From Natronocalculus amylovorans (GTDB taxonomy: Archaea; Halobacteriota; Halobacteria; Halobacteriales; Haloferacaceae), in contig NZ_JAKRVX010000002.1 in NCBI RefSeq assembly GCF_023638035.1, forward strand, positions 248,001 through 312,000: a stretch of 64,000 nucleotides of DNA. The letters are read 5' to 3'. Shown piece by piece: positions 54,672-63,881 of this stretch; positions within the stretch are counted from its first letter, which is position 1; the number at the start of each line of letters is the position of its first letter. The notes below the pieces were generated by a model. The model was not told the origin of the DNA. It saw only the letters and a program-made list of their open reading frames with translations, and did no database searches. The translations under genes and the position numbers were made by a program.

Positions 54672-55437
54672 TACAAATGGTAATCATACGTGTATACGCT
54701 TTGTTATGCCACTACACCGCTTTCATCCGTGATTACAATAAGGAGTAAGCTGAAACGGGAAACAGTATGGTATGGTAACGTATATGTTGCACAGTACCGG
54801 AGGAACAGGACACGTCCCTCGGTAAGGATAGCCTCAAATCCACTATTATTTGACAAGTATTCTAACTTACTTGTGATTATGTTATTTACTCATGAGTTAG
54901 ACAGAAAAGCCTCCTAAAATTTGAATAAATTCATAAGTTTTCATTTGTATACAACTTATTCCACTCTATATATCAAATTAATATAAACGCCGAAATACCA
55001 CTTACACCGAATCTAACCCACTAATGGCACAGATTTGCTATTTTTTTAGTGCTGGCAGTTGTACACCTTACATAAATAGCGAGAATTGGATTCATGTTGT
55101 ATATCTTATGTGTATAGAGTACGTAACGGAGTTGTGTCCATTATATATACATATATGACCATGTCAAGAATAAAAACAAAATATATTTGATAAATCGACT
55201 GCTTCGTTTCCGTTTTCGTTTCCCTGCTCTGAGGGGCCGGTTCTCAAGACTTAGCATATCCCACTGTATAGAGTAGATGAAGTTTTGAGAAATAATGTGT
55301 CGCCGAATACCGTATCGGGGGTCGAGACGTCGAATTATGCGGTTCATCCGCTTTCCATAGCGATCGAACAGATCTTCAGTGGACGCGTCAGCTACTTGAA
55401 TCGGCAGTGAGTGAACCGCACAGGCAGAGACAGGCCG
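54672..55437. other. AT-rich 766-base stretch without a recognised gene
   Basis: Composition is far richer in A and T than the surroundings, especially 54840-55200. Contains the presumed promoter of the ferritin-like gene at its left end. In the frame of the gene at 55438, reading continues past the TAG for 99 codons to 55141 (basic C-terminus); this may be a readthrough or decayed extension. No coding signal for it beyond length. No transposase seen. Confidence 0.5.
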
Positions 55438-55992
55438 CTATATCCGATCGCCGAACCGATCTGGAATCTCTTTTCTGATCGCAACGTAGAGAATCCCAAC
55501 AACAAGTGCAACCGTCGCTAATACCGGGATCGGCTCAGTAAAGAGAATAATTCCTGGCACGATAAGTACGATCGAGAGAAAGAGGTCTTCGGGAGCGCCA
55601 TCGTACCGGATCCAGTATTTTGGGGCAAGCCATCGTCGATGTGTATGCGCATACACGGCTTCTTGTGACTCTTTGTTCCACGGCCGAGGTTCAGGACCAG
55701 CACCAAACCAATCCATACCGGAATGGATCGCAGCTGATACAAAAAAGAAGCTCAAAAACACCGTAAGCGACGAAAGGCTGTAGACTGCTGCGCCGATCGA
55801 CAGAACAGTTGGAATCCAGTAGTAGACCGGAAAGTGGAGCGTTTTACGATGAACACCAACAAACAGGTCAAGGTCGGGGAAAATACCACCAGCAATCCCT
55901 CCGATCGCGGCGATGACTGCAAACTCGGGTGCGATCGGAAACATTATTGTCGCGAGGGTAATACCGACACCGATGTGGGTGGGGCTCATCAT
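55438..55992 (-). CDS. Metal-dependent hydrolase-like membrane protein (DUF457/YdjM)
   Basis: 184 residues from the ATG at 55992 (55989 is also possible). Five hydrophobic segments; the family's conserved polar motifs are SPTHIGVG, FPDLDLFVGVHRKTLHFPVYYW and SAAIHSGMDW. The His/Asp set suggests a membrane metal site. Sixty-five bases downstream of the cofH stop on the same strand. Function unknown. Confidence 0.82.
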   Translation of the reverse strand: MMSPTHIGVGITLATIMFPIAPEFAVIAAIGGIAGGIFPDLDLFVGVHRKTLHFPVYYWIPTVLSIGAAVYSLSSLTVFLSFFFVSAAIHSGMDWFGAGPEPRPWNKESQEAVYAHTHRRWLAPKYWIRYDGAPEDLFLSIVLIVPGIILFTEPIPVLATVALVVGILYVAIRKEIPDRFGDRI

Positions 55993-56057
55993 AGCTGATA
56001 TATATTGACGAGCGTCGATCGGGATGATCTCAACGTGCAACTGGAGACCCAGAAGCC

Positions 56058-57458
56058 CTAATCGTCAGCAACGGCGGGGTGCGAGTGCTCTCTGTGTCCC
56101 GATGAGAACATTGGCGTTCCATCAGCACGCGGACCAAGTTGTGGTCCGATCTTGTCTGCGTCTGGGTCAACCCTCCGTGTTCGACGGTAATCAGTTGATC
56201 GTTCGACAGCGGGTCGACCGATCGCCGAAATCATCTCCCCATACTCATTGACGGTTCGATACTCACCGTATTTTCCACCCGCTCGTTTTGTGATCTCTTC
56301 GGAGAGGATCGTTCCCATAAAGTCGTTTGCACCACAGTTGAGCAGTTTCAGCCCTTTTGCATTCCCGTATTTGACCCACGAAGACTGAATGTTCTCGATG
56401 TTATCCAAAAAGAGCCGCGAAACAGCAATCATCAGCTCATCCTCTGCATCAGATGCGCCGCCATCAACAACTCCATGTTTGTACAGTGGCGTGTTCTCAT
56501 GGATAAACGAAAGCGGAACAAACTCCGTGATGCCACCAGTACGGTCTTGAAGATCTCGAATAACGTTGAGATGGGTGACTCGATGTGCGACGTTCTCAAC
56601 GTGACCGTACATGATTGTAGAGGTAACATCAAGTCCCGCGGCGATCGCACCCTCAATTGCGTCCACCCAATCCTGACTGGTAATTTTCCCGGGGCAGATG
56701 ACATCCCGTACCTCATCGACAAGAATCTCTGCGGCAGTTCCAGGTGCGGAATCAAGCCCAGCCGCACGCAACTGTTCGTACGCCTCTTTGTAGGTCCACT
56801 CTGTGCCTCGAATTGCGTGATACGCCTCCTCAGGCGTCATCGAGTGGACGTGAATGTCTTCAACCGACATCGCTTCGATCTGCTCGATGTAGGTCCCCGG
56901 ATCCGTCGTGTACGTCTCCGGTGGTTTGTAGTTTACTTCGCTTGCAGGATTCTCGTACCCGGAGAGAATCTCGTGATGTTCTTGATTGAGGGCGAACGCA
57001 GGATGCAATCCGGAGACAGAGCAGACCTCTGAGATACCAAGATCAAGTGCGTCAGTGACAATCGCACGTGACTCTTCGGGTGTTTTTGTGAACCCGCCGT
57101 GCTCACCCTCGTAGCTTGCCTCGAACTGGTGGGCCGTGTTTTTGAAATTGCAGAATAGACAGCCAACATTACACGCAGTGGTCACATTGTTGTTTAGATT
57201 GACAACGAACGTGACATCATCACCGACCACTTCTGCCCGGCGCTGATCGGCTGCTTCAAGCACTAACTCTTTCCGATGGTGATCGATTCCATCTGTTTCA
57301 GTACCGGTTGCCATGAGCTCAATCCCGTCATCGATGGTGAGTCGATCGCCATTCCGTGCGTTTGCTAACGCATTCTCAAATGACTGATCGGTTGTTGGGA
57401 CACACTCGAAGTCGAACGCATCAGGATCAAGCTCAGCGGCAGACCGGCGACTCATCAT
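56058..57458 (-). CDS. cofH: FO synthase subunit 2, CofH (radical SAM)
   Basis: 466 residues. Radical SAM Cys 96, 100 and 103 in ACNVGCLFCNF, then KTPEESRAIVTDA and NAKGLKLLNCGANDFMGT, the CofH pattern. It completes FO synthase with CofG 3.2 kb away on the opposite strand. Longer than many CofH proteins by an N-terminal acidic segment of about 30 residues. Confidence 0.92.
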   Translation of the reverse strand: MMSRRSAAELDPDAFDFECVPTTDQSFENALANARNGDRLTIDDGIELMATGTETDGIDHHRKELVLEAADQRRAEVVGDDVTFVVNLNNNVTTACNVGCLFCNFKNTAHQFEASYEGEHGGFTKTPEESRAIVTDALDLGISEVCSVSGLHPAFALNQEHHEILSGYENPASEVNYKPPETYTTDPGTYIEQIEAMSVEDIHVHSMTPEEAYHAIRGTEWTYKEAYEQLRAAGLDSAPGTAAEILVDEVRDVICPGKITSQDWVDAIEGAIAAGLDVTSTIMYGHVENVAHRVTHLNVIRDLQDRTGGITEFVPLSFIHENTPLYKHGVVDGGASDAEDELMIAVSRLFLDNIENIQSSWVKYGNAKGLKLLNCGANDFMGTILSEEITKRAGGKYGEYRTVNEYGEMISAIGRPAVERSTDYRRTRRVDPDADKIGPQLGPRADGTPMFSSGHREHSHPAVADD

Positions 57459-57537
57459 TCTACTCTCTCCAGCGAACAGGTAAAAAATAGGTGGTACCGG
57501 AACCTACCTTTATGCCCTCAGGGGCCACTGTCATCGT

Positions 57538-58926
57538 ATGTCAACGGATCTCTCGTTTCTTGATTCGCTCTCACTCGACGGCCGCATATCACGTGGGAGT
57601 TCCGATCGAACCGAACATGCAAGCGATTGGCAGACCCGTGACGTTGGGATTGAGCCGGACGTTGTTGTGTTCGCGCATTCGACGGAGGATGTCTCGCGTG
57701 TGCTTGCAGCGGCAAACGATCGCAGCATTCCGGTGACACCGTATGCGGCAGGCACTGGATTGGAAGGCGGAGCGCTCCCGCTGCAGAAGGGAATCAGTCT
57801 TGATCTCACAGGATTGAACGAGATTCGATCGATTCGCCCAGCCGATCAACAGATTACTGTTGGCGCAGGTGTGATCGGAAGCGACCTCAATGACGCCGTT
57901 GCAAAGCACGGCCTCTATCTTCCACCGCTACCTGCCTCAGGGTCGATTTCGACGGTCGGTGGGATGATTGCAACGGATGCAAGCGGGATGCAGACAGTCA
58001 AATATGGAGAGGTTGCAGACTGGCTGCTTGATGTAGAGGTCGTTCTCGCAGATGGGCGGGTCACAACATTCGGCTCAAAAGCGAGAAAAACGTCGAGCGG
58101 ATACAATCTTAAAGAGCTGGTTGTTGGAAGCGAAGGGACACTGTGTGTTATCACCGCAGCGACGTTCCGTCTCGCAGGGCGCCCGGCTCAGATCCGCCGC
58201 GGCCGTGCCGTCTTTGAGACGCTTTCAGACGCGACCGCTGCGATCGCAGATGCAATCACTTCTGGTGTCGATGTTGCGACGATCGAACTGATGGATTCGG
58301 ATGCAACCATGCTTGTGAACGCACATAGCGAAACTGACCTCCCGGAGGTACCGATGGTGTTTGTTGAGTTTCATGCAAACCATCATATTGAGGAGGAGAT
58401 TGAGTTCTGTCAGTCTATTTTTGCCTCGCACAATCTCCGTGAGTTCGACCTTCCGGAGAGCGAACGGGAGATGGATGCGATCTGGGAGGCAAGAGAGAAT
58501 ATCACCTACGCAGCAGCGGAGTGGAAACCACATCTTAGAGAGAGCGAACCGGGAGATGTGACGGTTCCGATTAGTGCGTACGGACCGCTTGTCGATCGGG
58601 TCAAAGAGATTGCACAGGAACACGACCTTCTGATTCCGTGTTTCGGACATGCAGGCGACGGTAATCTCCACTACTTTGCGCTGTTAAACCCGGATGATCC
58701 GGAGATGGTCGCCCGATCCGATGCGGCGTATGAAGAGATTGTCGAGGCCGCAATCAAGTTGGATGGCACTGCAACCGGCGAACATGGGATCGGAATTGGA
58801 AAACAGAAGTTCATGGAACAAGAGCACGGATCCGTGAGTATTGACGTCATGCGATCGATCAAAGACGCCTTCGATCCGAATGGGATTTTGAATCCGGGGA
58901 AAGTCCTGCCACCCGTCAACGACTAG
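57538..58926 (+). CDS. FAD-binding oxidase, GlcD/D-lactate dehydrogenase family
   Basis: 462 residues. FAD domain: VVVFAHSTEDVSRVLAAANDRSIPVTPYAAGTGLEGGALPL, and SGSISTVGGMIATDASGMQTVKYG. C-terminal HAGDGNLHY with the metal-binding His and the end EHGIGIGKQKFM. Oxidises glycolate, D-lactate or similar alpha-hydroxy acids. No GlcE/GlcF partners adjacent, which argues for a self-standing D-lactate type. Confidence 0.87.
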   Translation: MSTDLSFLDSLSLDGRISRGSSDRTEHASDWQTRDVGIEPDVVVFAHSTEDVSRVLAAANDRSIPVTPYAAGTGLEGGALPLQKGISLDLTGLNEIRSIRPADQQITVGAGVIGSDLNDAVAKHGLYLPPLPASGSISTVGGMIATDASGMQTVKYGEVADWLLDVEVVLADGRVTTFGSKARKTSSGYNLKELVVGSEGTLCVITAATFRLAGRPAQIRRGRAVFETLSDATAAIADAITSGVDVATIELMDSDATMLVNAHSETDLPEVPMVFVEFHANHHIEEEIEFCQSIFASHNLREFDLPESEREMDAIWEARENITYAAAEWKPHLRESEPGDVTVPISAYGPLVDRVKEIAQEHDLLIPCFGHAGDGNLHYFALLNPDDPEMVARSDAAYEEIVEAAIKLDGTATGEHGIGIGKQKFMEQEHGSVSIDVMRSIKDAFDPNGILNPGKVLPPVND

Positions 58927-59079
58927 TTAGCGGCTCCACCGATTCCTGGCAGCCGGTCGGGTAGGAAACCTACTCATTCGGGACAATATACTCACACATG
59001 TGCATATATAATTCGGAAAATTACCACTGATACACACAAAAGTGAAAGTTACTTAGGGGACGCCGACGCGATGTGATGT

Positions 59080-60123
59080 ATGACGAGCGTCAAGGAGTTC
59101 CGAGTCGATCGGAATGCCACACCGACCGAACTGGGACGGGGGAGTTTTGTGTTTACAGATGCGTACTCGGTCTTCGATTGGGGACAGATGCCGGATCCGA
59201 TCGAACGCAAGGGCGAGAGTCTCTGTACGATGGGTGCGTACAACTTTGAAGTTCTTGAAGCAAACCATATCCCAACGCACTATCTCGGTGTCGTTGACCC
59301 TACGACGGACGGAACTGAGCCGGTCGATCTTGCGGAGTGTACGGCTGCGCCGAACGAGATGGTGATCGAACTGACACAGGTTCCAACACTTCCATACACC
59401 GGCAGCGAGGGTGAGACAGCATACGACTACGACGCCTATCACGAGGCTGCGGGTGAGAACTACCTGATTCCGCTTGAGATCGTCTTCCGTAACACCGTCC
59501 CTGTGGGGTCAAGTCTCCGAAAACGGGGCTCGCCGGCCGCGTATGGACTAGAGATGGGGAGTTGGCCTGCTGAGCCGGTTGACCTTCCAGAGCCGGTTGT
59601 CGAGTTCTCGACCAAGTACGAAGAGCAGGATCGGTATCTCGACCGAACGGAGGCAGAACAGATCGCAGGTGTGGCTGAACTCGATCGGCTTGAGGAGTTG
59701 GCGCGTGCGGTAAATCATATCATTACCGAACAGGCTGTACGGGCAGGATTCACACATGAGGATGGGAAAATAGAATGTCTCTACTATGATGGAACGATCA
59801 AAGTTGCAGATGTGGTCGGGACGTTTGACGAAAATCGATTCTCTTACGACGGCCAACAGGTCTCAAAAGAAGTGATCCGGCAGTTCTACAAGCGCGAACA
59901 GCCTGACTGGGTAAGTGCGGTTGCAACCGCTAAAAAAGAGGTTGCACTTGCTGATACGGCTGATTGGCGGCCGCTGTGTGATATTTCACCGATGTCTCTC
60001 CCGGATGAAATTCTCACTGCAGCCTCTGATATGTATTCGTCGGGAGCGAATGCATACACTGGAAAAGCGTGGTTTGATGCACCGTCGATCGGGGATGCAG
60101 TTGCCGCGGTTGAGAGCCTGTAA
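59080..60123 (+). CDS. purC: SAICAR synthetase (PurC)
   Basis: 347 residues, at the longer end of the family as in haloarchaea. Recognisable: [55 protein letters not shown] and [15 protein letters not shown]. Joins CAIR and aspartate in purine synthesis. Followed convergently by purU, 24 bases between stops. Confidence 0.92.
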   Translation: MTSVKEFRVDRNATPTELGRGSFVFTDAYSVFDWGQMPDPIERKGESLCTMGAYNFEVLEANHIPTHYLGVVDPTTDGTEPVDLAECTAAPNEMVIELTQVPTLPYTGSEGETAYDYDAYHEAAGENYLIPLEIVFRNTVPVGSSLRKRGSPAAYGLEMGSWPAEPVDLPEPVVEFSTKYEEQDRYLDRTEAEQIAGVAELDRLEELARAVNHIITEQAVRAGFTHEDGKIECLYYDGTIKVADVVGTFDENRFSYDGQQVSKEVIRQFYKREQPDWVSAVATAKKEVALADTADWRPLCDISPMSLPDEILTAASDMYSSGANAYTGKAWFDAPSIGDAVAAVESL

Positions 60124-60147
60124 CTATTAAATATCGTAGATACGAAA

Positions 60148-61119
60148 TTAGTCGTCTGCTGGTGTTGGTGGCCTTTCGATCGGTTCAACTGGGTCGTCTG
60201 TCGGCGCGATTGGATTTGCCGCATCTGCGGCAGCAGAGAGTCCAAGCTGGTACGCCGCAGGATCTGCATTGTCTCTGAGGCTGGTTCGGCCACGGTGTGG
60301 TGCGATCGCATCGTCAAGATGCAGTGAAACCGCCTCAAGGAGTGCTTCGGCCTCAAGCGGCTGTCCACGCGCCTTGATTTCGTCGATCGTTGCGTCGTCA
60401 GGCACATCAAACGCCCGTTGGGTGATGATCGGACCCTGATCGAGATCAGTAGTTACGTAGTGTGCTGTGACACCGGCGATTCGAACACCCTCTTCTTTCG
60501 CCTGTCTGTATGCTGCCGCACCTGGGAACGCAGGAAGCAGGCTTGGGTGGATGTTGATAATTCGATCTTCGTATCGGAAGACGATTTTTGGACCGAGAAT
60601 GCGCATGTATCGTGCTAAGACGATCAGGTCGACCTCGTGCTCTGCAAGGATGTCCAAGATCCGATCCTCATCAGGTGAGCCGCTTCCGTCACCGACATCA
60701 TAGAACGGGATCCCGTGATTGTCCGCTATGTCTCGGAGGTCGCCACGGTTCCCGATGACGACTGAAATTTCAGCGTCGACATCGCCATCAAGCCGTGCTT
60801 CGATCAGCGATTCAAGACAGTGAGTCTCTTTGGTGACGAAGACGGCGATGCGTTGGGTCTCTCGATCGCTGGGGAAGCGGACCTGAATATCAACATCGAG
60901 TTCTCGGCCAAGCGATGAGAGTGCAGATCGAAGCTCCGATCGCTCACAGCGCATCTCGGCAGTGTCAACACGCATGGTCATCCGGAAAATACCATCACGA
61001 ACTGCCTGGTCGAGGTCTTCGATATTAATTCCACGCTCGAACAGCAGTGTCGTGACACGGGCGATGAGCCCTGTTTTGTCCCCCCCAATGACCGTAATCT
61101 CAGTTAGTTCGGTCGTCAT
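60148..61119 (-). CDS. purU: Formyltetrahydrofolate deformylase (PurU)
   Basis: 323 residues. ACT domain at residues 1-90 (GGDKTGLIARVTTLLFERGI), then the formyltransferase fold with NIHPSLLPAFPGAAAY and GVTAHYVTTDLDQGPI, holding the catalytic Asn-His-Asp. Hydrolyses 10-formyl-THF to formate and THF, and can feed formate to purine synthesis. The C-terminus is an added acidic/Pro stretch. Divergent from purS. Confidence 0.9.
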   Translation of the reverse strand: MTTELTEITVIGGDKTGLIARVTTLLFERGINIEDLDQAVRDGIFRMTMRVDTAEMRCERSELRSALSSLGRELDVDIQVRFPSDRETQRIAVFVTKETHCLESLIEARLDGDVDAEISVVIGNRGDLRDIADNHGIPFYDVGDGSGSPDEDRILDILAEHEVDLIVLARYMRILGPKIVFRYEDRIINIHPSLLPAFPGAAAYRQAKEEGVRIAGVTAHYVTTDLDQGPIITQRAFDVPDDATIDEIKARGQPLEAEALLEAVSLHLDDAIAPHRGRTSLRDNADPAAYQLGLSAAADAANPIAPTDDPVEPIERPPTPADD

Positions 61120-61319
61120 CGGGAGCCCTCCACGGTGTGCTGTTCGGTTGCTGTCATCGAGATACCGAAAGGAATCGATCGCAAAAAGGGTGTCTGTCCG
61201 GAACGCCCATCGAGTAGCGGTATCGTGTCACTAGCTAACGTACGCTTACTCTATACACGTTAGTGCATGAACGAAGCGTTCCAAAAGAGCTTTTGACCAT
61301 GGTCGCGCAGTATCTTTCG

Positions 61320-61577
61320 ATGACCGCCTACACCGCAACGGTGACTGTTCGATTGAAACATGGTGTTCTTGATCCGGAAGCGGAAACAACGAAGCGATCG
61401 CTTGAACGGCTTGGATTCGAACTCTCCGCACTGCGCTCTGCAGACAAATTCGAAATCGATCTCGATGCGGACGATGCGTCGGCTGCCGAAGCAGAGGCAA
61501 CAGAGATGACGGAGCGTTTGTTAGCAAACCCAACCATCCACGACTACGAGATTTCGGTCGCGGAAACAGAGGCCTAA
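61320..61577 (+). CDS. purS: FGAM synthase subunit PurS
   Basis: 85 residues: YTATVTVRLKHGVLDPEAETTKRSLERLG and the C-terminal NPTIHDYEISVAE. Bridges PurQ and PurL in the FGAM synthase complex. The ATG at 61320 is the family start; upstream in-frame starts at 61263 and 61299 add residues lacking in relatives. Two bases before purQ. Confidence 0.92.
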   Translation: MTAYTATVTVRLKHGVLDPEAETTKRSLERLGFELSALRSADKFEIDLDADDASAAEAEATEMTERLLANPTIHDYEISVAETEA

Positions 61578-61579
61578 CC

Positions 61580-62257
61580 ATGACGGTTGCTGTCGTCCAG
61601 TTTGGTGGCTCAAACTGCGATCGAGACGCAGTACGTGCACTCACCTATCTCGGAGTTGATGCCGAGCGAGTCTGGCACGAGGATGGACTTCCTGAAGAGA
61701 CGACGGGTATCATGCTTCCGGGTGGGTTCTCTTACGGGGACTACCTTCGAGCGGGTGCAATGGCTGCGCAGTCTCCGATTATGGATGAAGTCCGATCGAA
61801 GGCAGAGAATGGGACGCCCGTGCTCGGTGTTTGTAACGGTGCTCAGATTGGCTGTGAGTCAAAACTCACCGACGGTGCGTTTACGACAAACAAGAGTGCT
61901 CGATTCCAGTGTGAACACGTCTATCTTCGCGTTGAACGCGCAGATACACCGTGGACCAACGCCTACGATGTTGGCGATGTTATCGAGATCCCGATCGCAC
62001 ACGGAGAAGGCAGGTTTGAGATTACCGAAAAGCGGTACGATCAGCTCGAAGCGAACAATCAAGTGCTATTTCGCTACTGTGACAAAGACGGAAATAGTAC
62101 CGATGACGCAAACCCCAATGGTTCAACCGGAAACGTCGCGGGAATTCTTGGAACATCAGAGACGGTTGCTGTGTTGATGCCGCATCCAGAACGCGCAACA
62201 CTGCCTGACATTGGTGGCACAGATGGCGAAGGTATTCTTCACGGATTCGCCGAATAA
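61580..62257 (+). CDS. purQ: FGAM synthase glutaminase PurQ
   Basis: 225 residues, class I amidotransferase. QFGGSNCDRDAV, LPGGFSYGDYLRAGA, catalytic Cys in GVCNGAQIG, and the His-Glu pair in MPHPER. Supplies ammonia to PurL. Coupled to purS; PurL itself is not in the window. Converges with the KaiC-like gene (6 bases between stops). Confidence 0.95.
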   Translation: MTVAVVQFGGSNCDRDAVRALTYLGVDAERVWHEDGLPEETTGIMLPGGFSYGDYLRAGAMAAQSPIMDEVRSKAENGTPVLGVCNGAQIGCESKLTDGAFTTNKSARFQCEHVYLRVERADTPWTNAYDVGDVIEIPIAHGEGRFEITEKRYDQLEANNQVLFRYCDKDGNSTDDANPNGSTGNVAGILGTSETVAVLMPHPERATLPDIGGTDGEGILHGFAE

Positions 62258-62263
62258 TCCTCG

Positions 62264-63811
62264 CTACTCGGCTTGTGAGACGGTTGATTGAACCTGAATG
62301 CCTGGTTCGCCATCATCCCGTTTTACGAGTCGGGTCACCCCTGTTTTTCCGTGCGCACCCTTGTCTAATCGGATGTATTGGAGATCGCTTTGGTCCTCTA
62401 CCCATGTCTCAAATACCTGCTGGGCATCGAACACGTAGAACTCTGCAAGTCGTTCATCCATCGTTCGTGGATTCTGCACGAAAATGATTGTATCGTCATC
62501 GGTAAGCAGATTCGCTTGGATCCACCCATGCTGAAAGCGAAGGTCTTTCGCAGAGAGCTCTTGCAGTGCAGTTTCAGAGTAGACGATCGGAACCGCGTCG
62601 CGTGATCCGCGTCGCTCGTCGATCGATCGATAGATACGGAAGATACGTTGCATGACGTAGAATCGGTTGTGGGTCAACATACCGGTGAGCCCACGCTTGT
62701 GAACACGGTAGATGTTTGGATGATCGTAATCCCAGTCCGCATACCAGTCGATAATGAACAGCCGGTTTTCATCAAGAAGCTGTCCGAGTGACGAGATCCG
62801 ACTTGCAATTTTTGTCTCAACCCACTCACGACCAAGGGTTCCCGGAACAAAGATTGGCACTGCAGCGCCAGCAAGCAACGACTCGACAGCAACCTCTGCG
62901 ACGATATCACTGACTCGTGCACGGCCATCGTGTGACAGCACAACGGATTGCCCCTTTGAGAGCCCACCGCCACCCAGTTCATCTAATCCAGGAACGCCGG
63001 TTTTCCAGACGCGGCCAACCGGCTGTGTTGGGGACCACCGCGAGACGACGGTTGGTCCATTTCGCGTGATTTCAAACTCATGCATCCGGGTATCGTGATC
63101 GACACCGCGAAGCTTCTCAACACGGAGATATCGGTGGTAATCACCACGGATTGGTTCATGAGAGAGACTAATAACACCGTGTGCCGCAAATCGGAGCAGT
63201 TCAGGTGCAGCAGAGCCGGTTACAGCTCCACTATCCGGCTCTTCTGCGATGAGAAGCGTTGTTGCATCAAACCGATCGGCAAAGAGTCGGATCAGCTCCA
63301 AAATATCCCGCCGGAGAAGATCGGGATTGTCAGCCATCGGGGCAATGCCTGAAAGGCTGTCAACGACAATTCGATCGACCGGCAGATACTCTGTTAGATG
63401 CTCTTCTAAATATTCCGTCGTAAACGGGGCGTAGAAATCATGTGGTCGGTCCTCATCTCGCTGGAGTTCGCTCAACATAAGCCCATCTACACCATCAATT
63501 CGTTGCCCAGGTCGTGCATGAACCGATGCGATCGAAAGGTTTGGATCGTCTAACTCAAACGAAAATGGGGCAAACGAGTCGCACAACTCTTCGCGTGTCT
63601 GTTCAGTTGTTACATAGAGTGCCCGATCGCCATCATCGAGTCCTGCTTGGAGGAACTGCATGGCGAAGGTACTCTTTCCGGTACCCGGTCCCCCCGAAAG
63701 GAGGATCGCCCGGTTCGCGGGGAACCCACCATCAAGCAGGCGATCAAGCCCAGCGTCGCCTGACGGCACTTGTGTAAGTTCGTATTCAGTCTCACCGTAT
63801 ACATCAGCCAT
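62264..63811 (-). CDS. KaiC-like two-domain ATPase, second P-loop degenerate
   Basis: 515 residues. Domain 1 (to about 235) has an intact Walker A GGPGTGKST, an acidic TTEQTREE and a Walker B DRIVVDSLSGIAP. Domain 2 (from about 255) starts GVPGLDELGGGGLSKGQ but its P-loop reads SHDGRARVSD with no GK(T/S). So one active and one silent domain. KaiC family in archaea are signalling or clock-like regulators, often tied to chemotaxis; function here unknown. Confidence 0.86.
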   Translation of the reverse strand: MADVYGETEYELTQVPSGDAGLDRLLDGGFPANRAILLSGGPGTGKSTFAMQFLQAGLDDGDRALYVTTEQTREELCDSFAPFSFELDDPNLSIASVHARPGQRIDGVDGLMLSELQRDEDRPHDFYAPFTTEYLEEHLTEYLPVDRIVVDSLSGIAPMADNPDLLRRDILELIRLFADRFDATTLLIAEEPDSGAVTGSAAPELLRFAAHGVISLSHEPIRGDYHRYLRVEKLRGVDHDTRMHEFEITRNGPTVVSRWSPTQPVGRVWKTGVPGLDELGGGGLSKGQSVVLSHDGRARVSDIVAEVAVESLLAGAAVPIFVPGTLGREWVETKIASRISSLGQLLDENRLFIIDWYADWDYDHPNIYRVHKRGLTGMLTHNRFYVMQRIFRIYRSIDERRGSRDAVPIVYSETALQELSAKDLRFQHGWIQANLLTDDDTIIFVQNPRTMDERLAEFYVFDAQQVFETWVEDQSDLQYIRLDKGAHGKTGVTRLVKRDDGEPGIQVQSTVSQAE

Positions 63812-63881
63812 TGTGACGTTGTAGGTACTGGGAAGGCAAGCAGTATAAACCCCAGCGACGGTGAATTGACAGGCTTTGTGG

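Noticed and set aside
54690-54917. 75-codon plus-strand frame in the AT-rich gap
   Set aside because: No motif, atypical composition, and overlaps the probable promoter of the ferritin-like gene.
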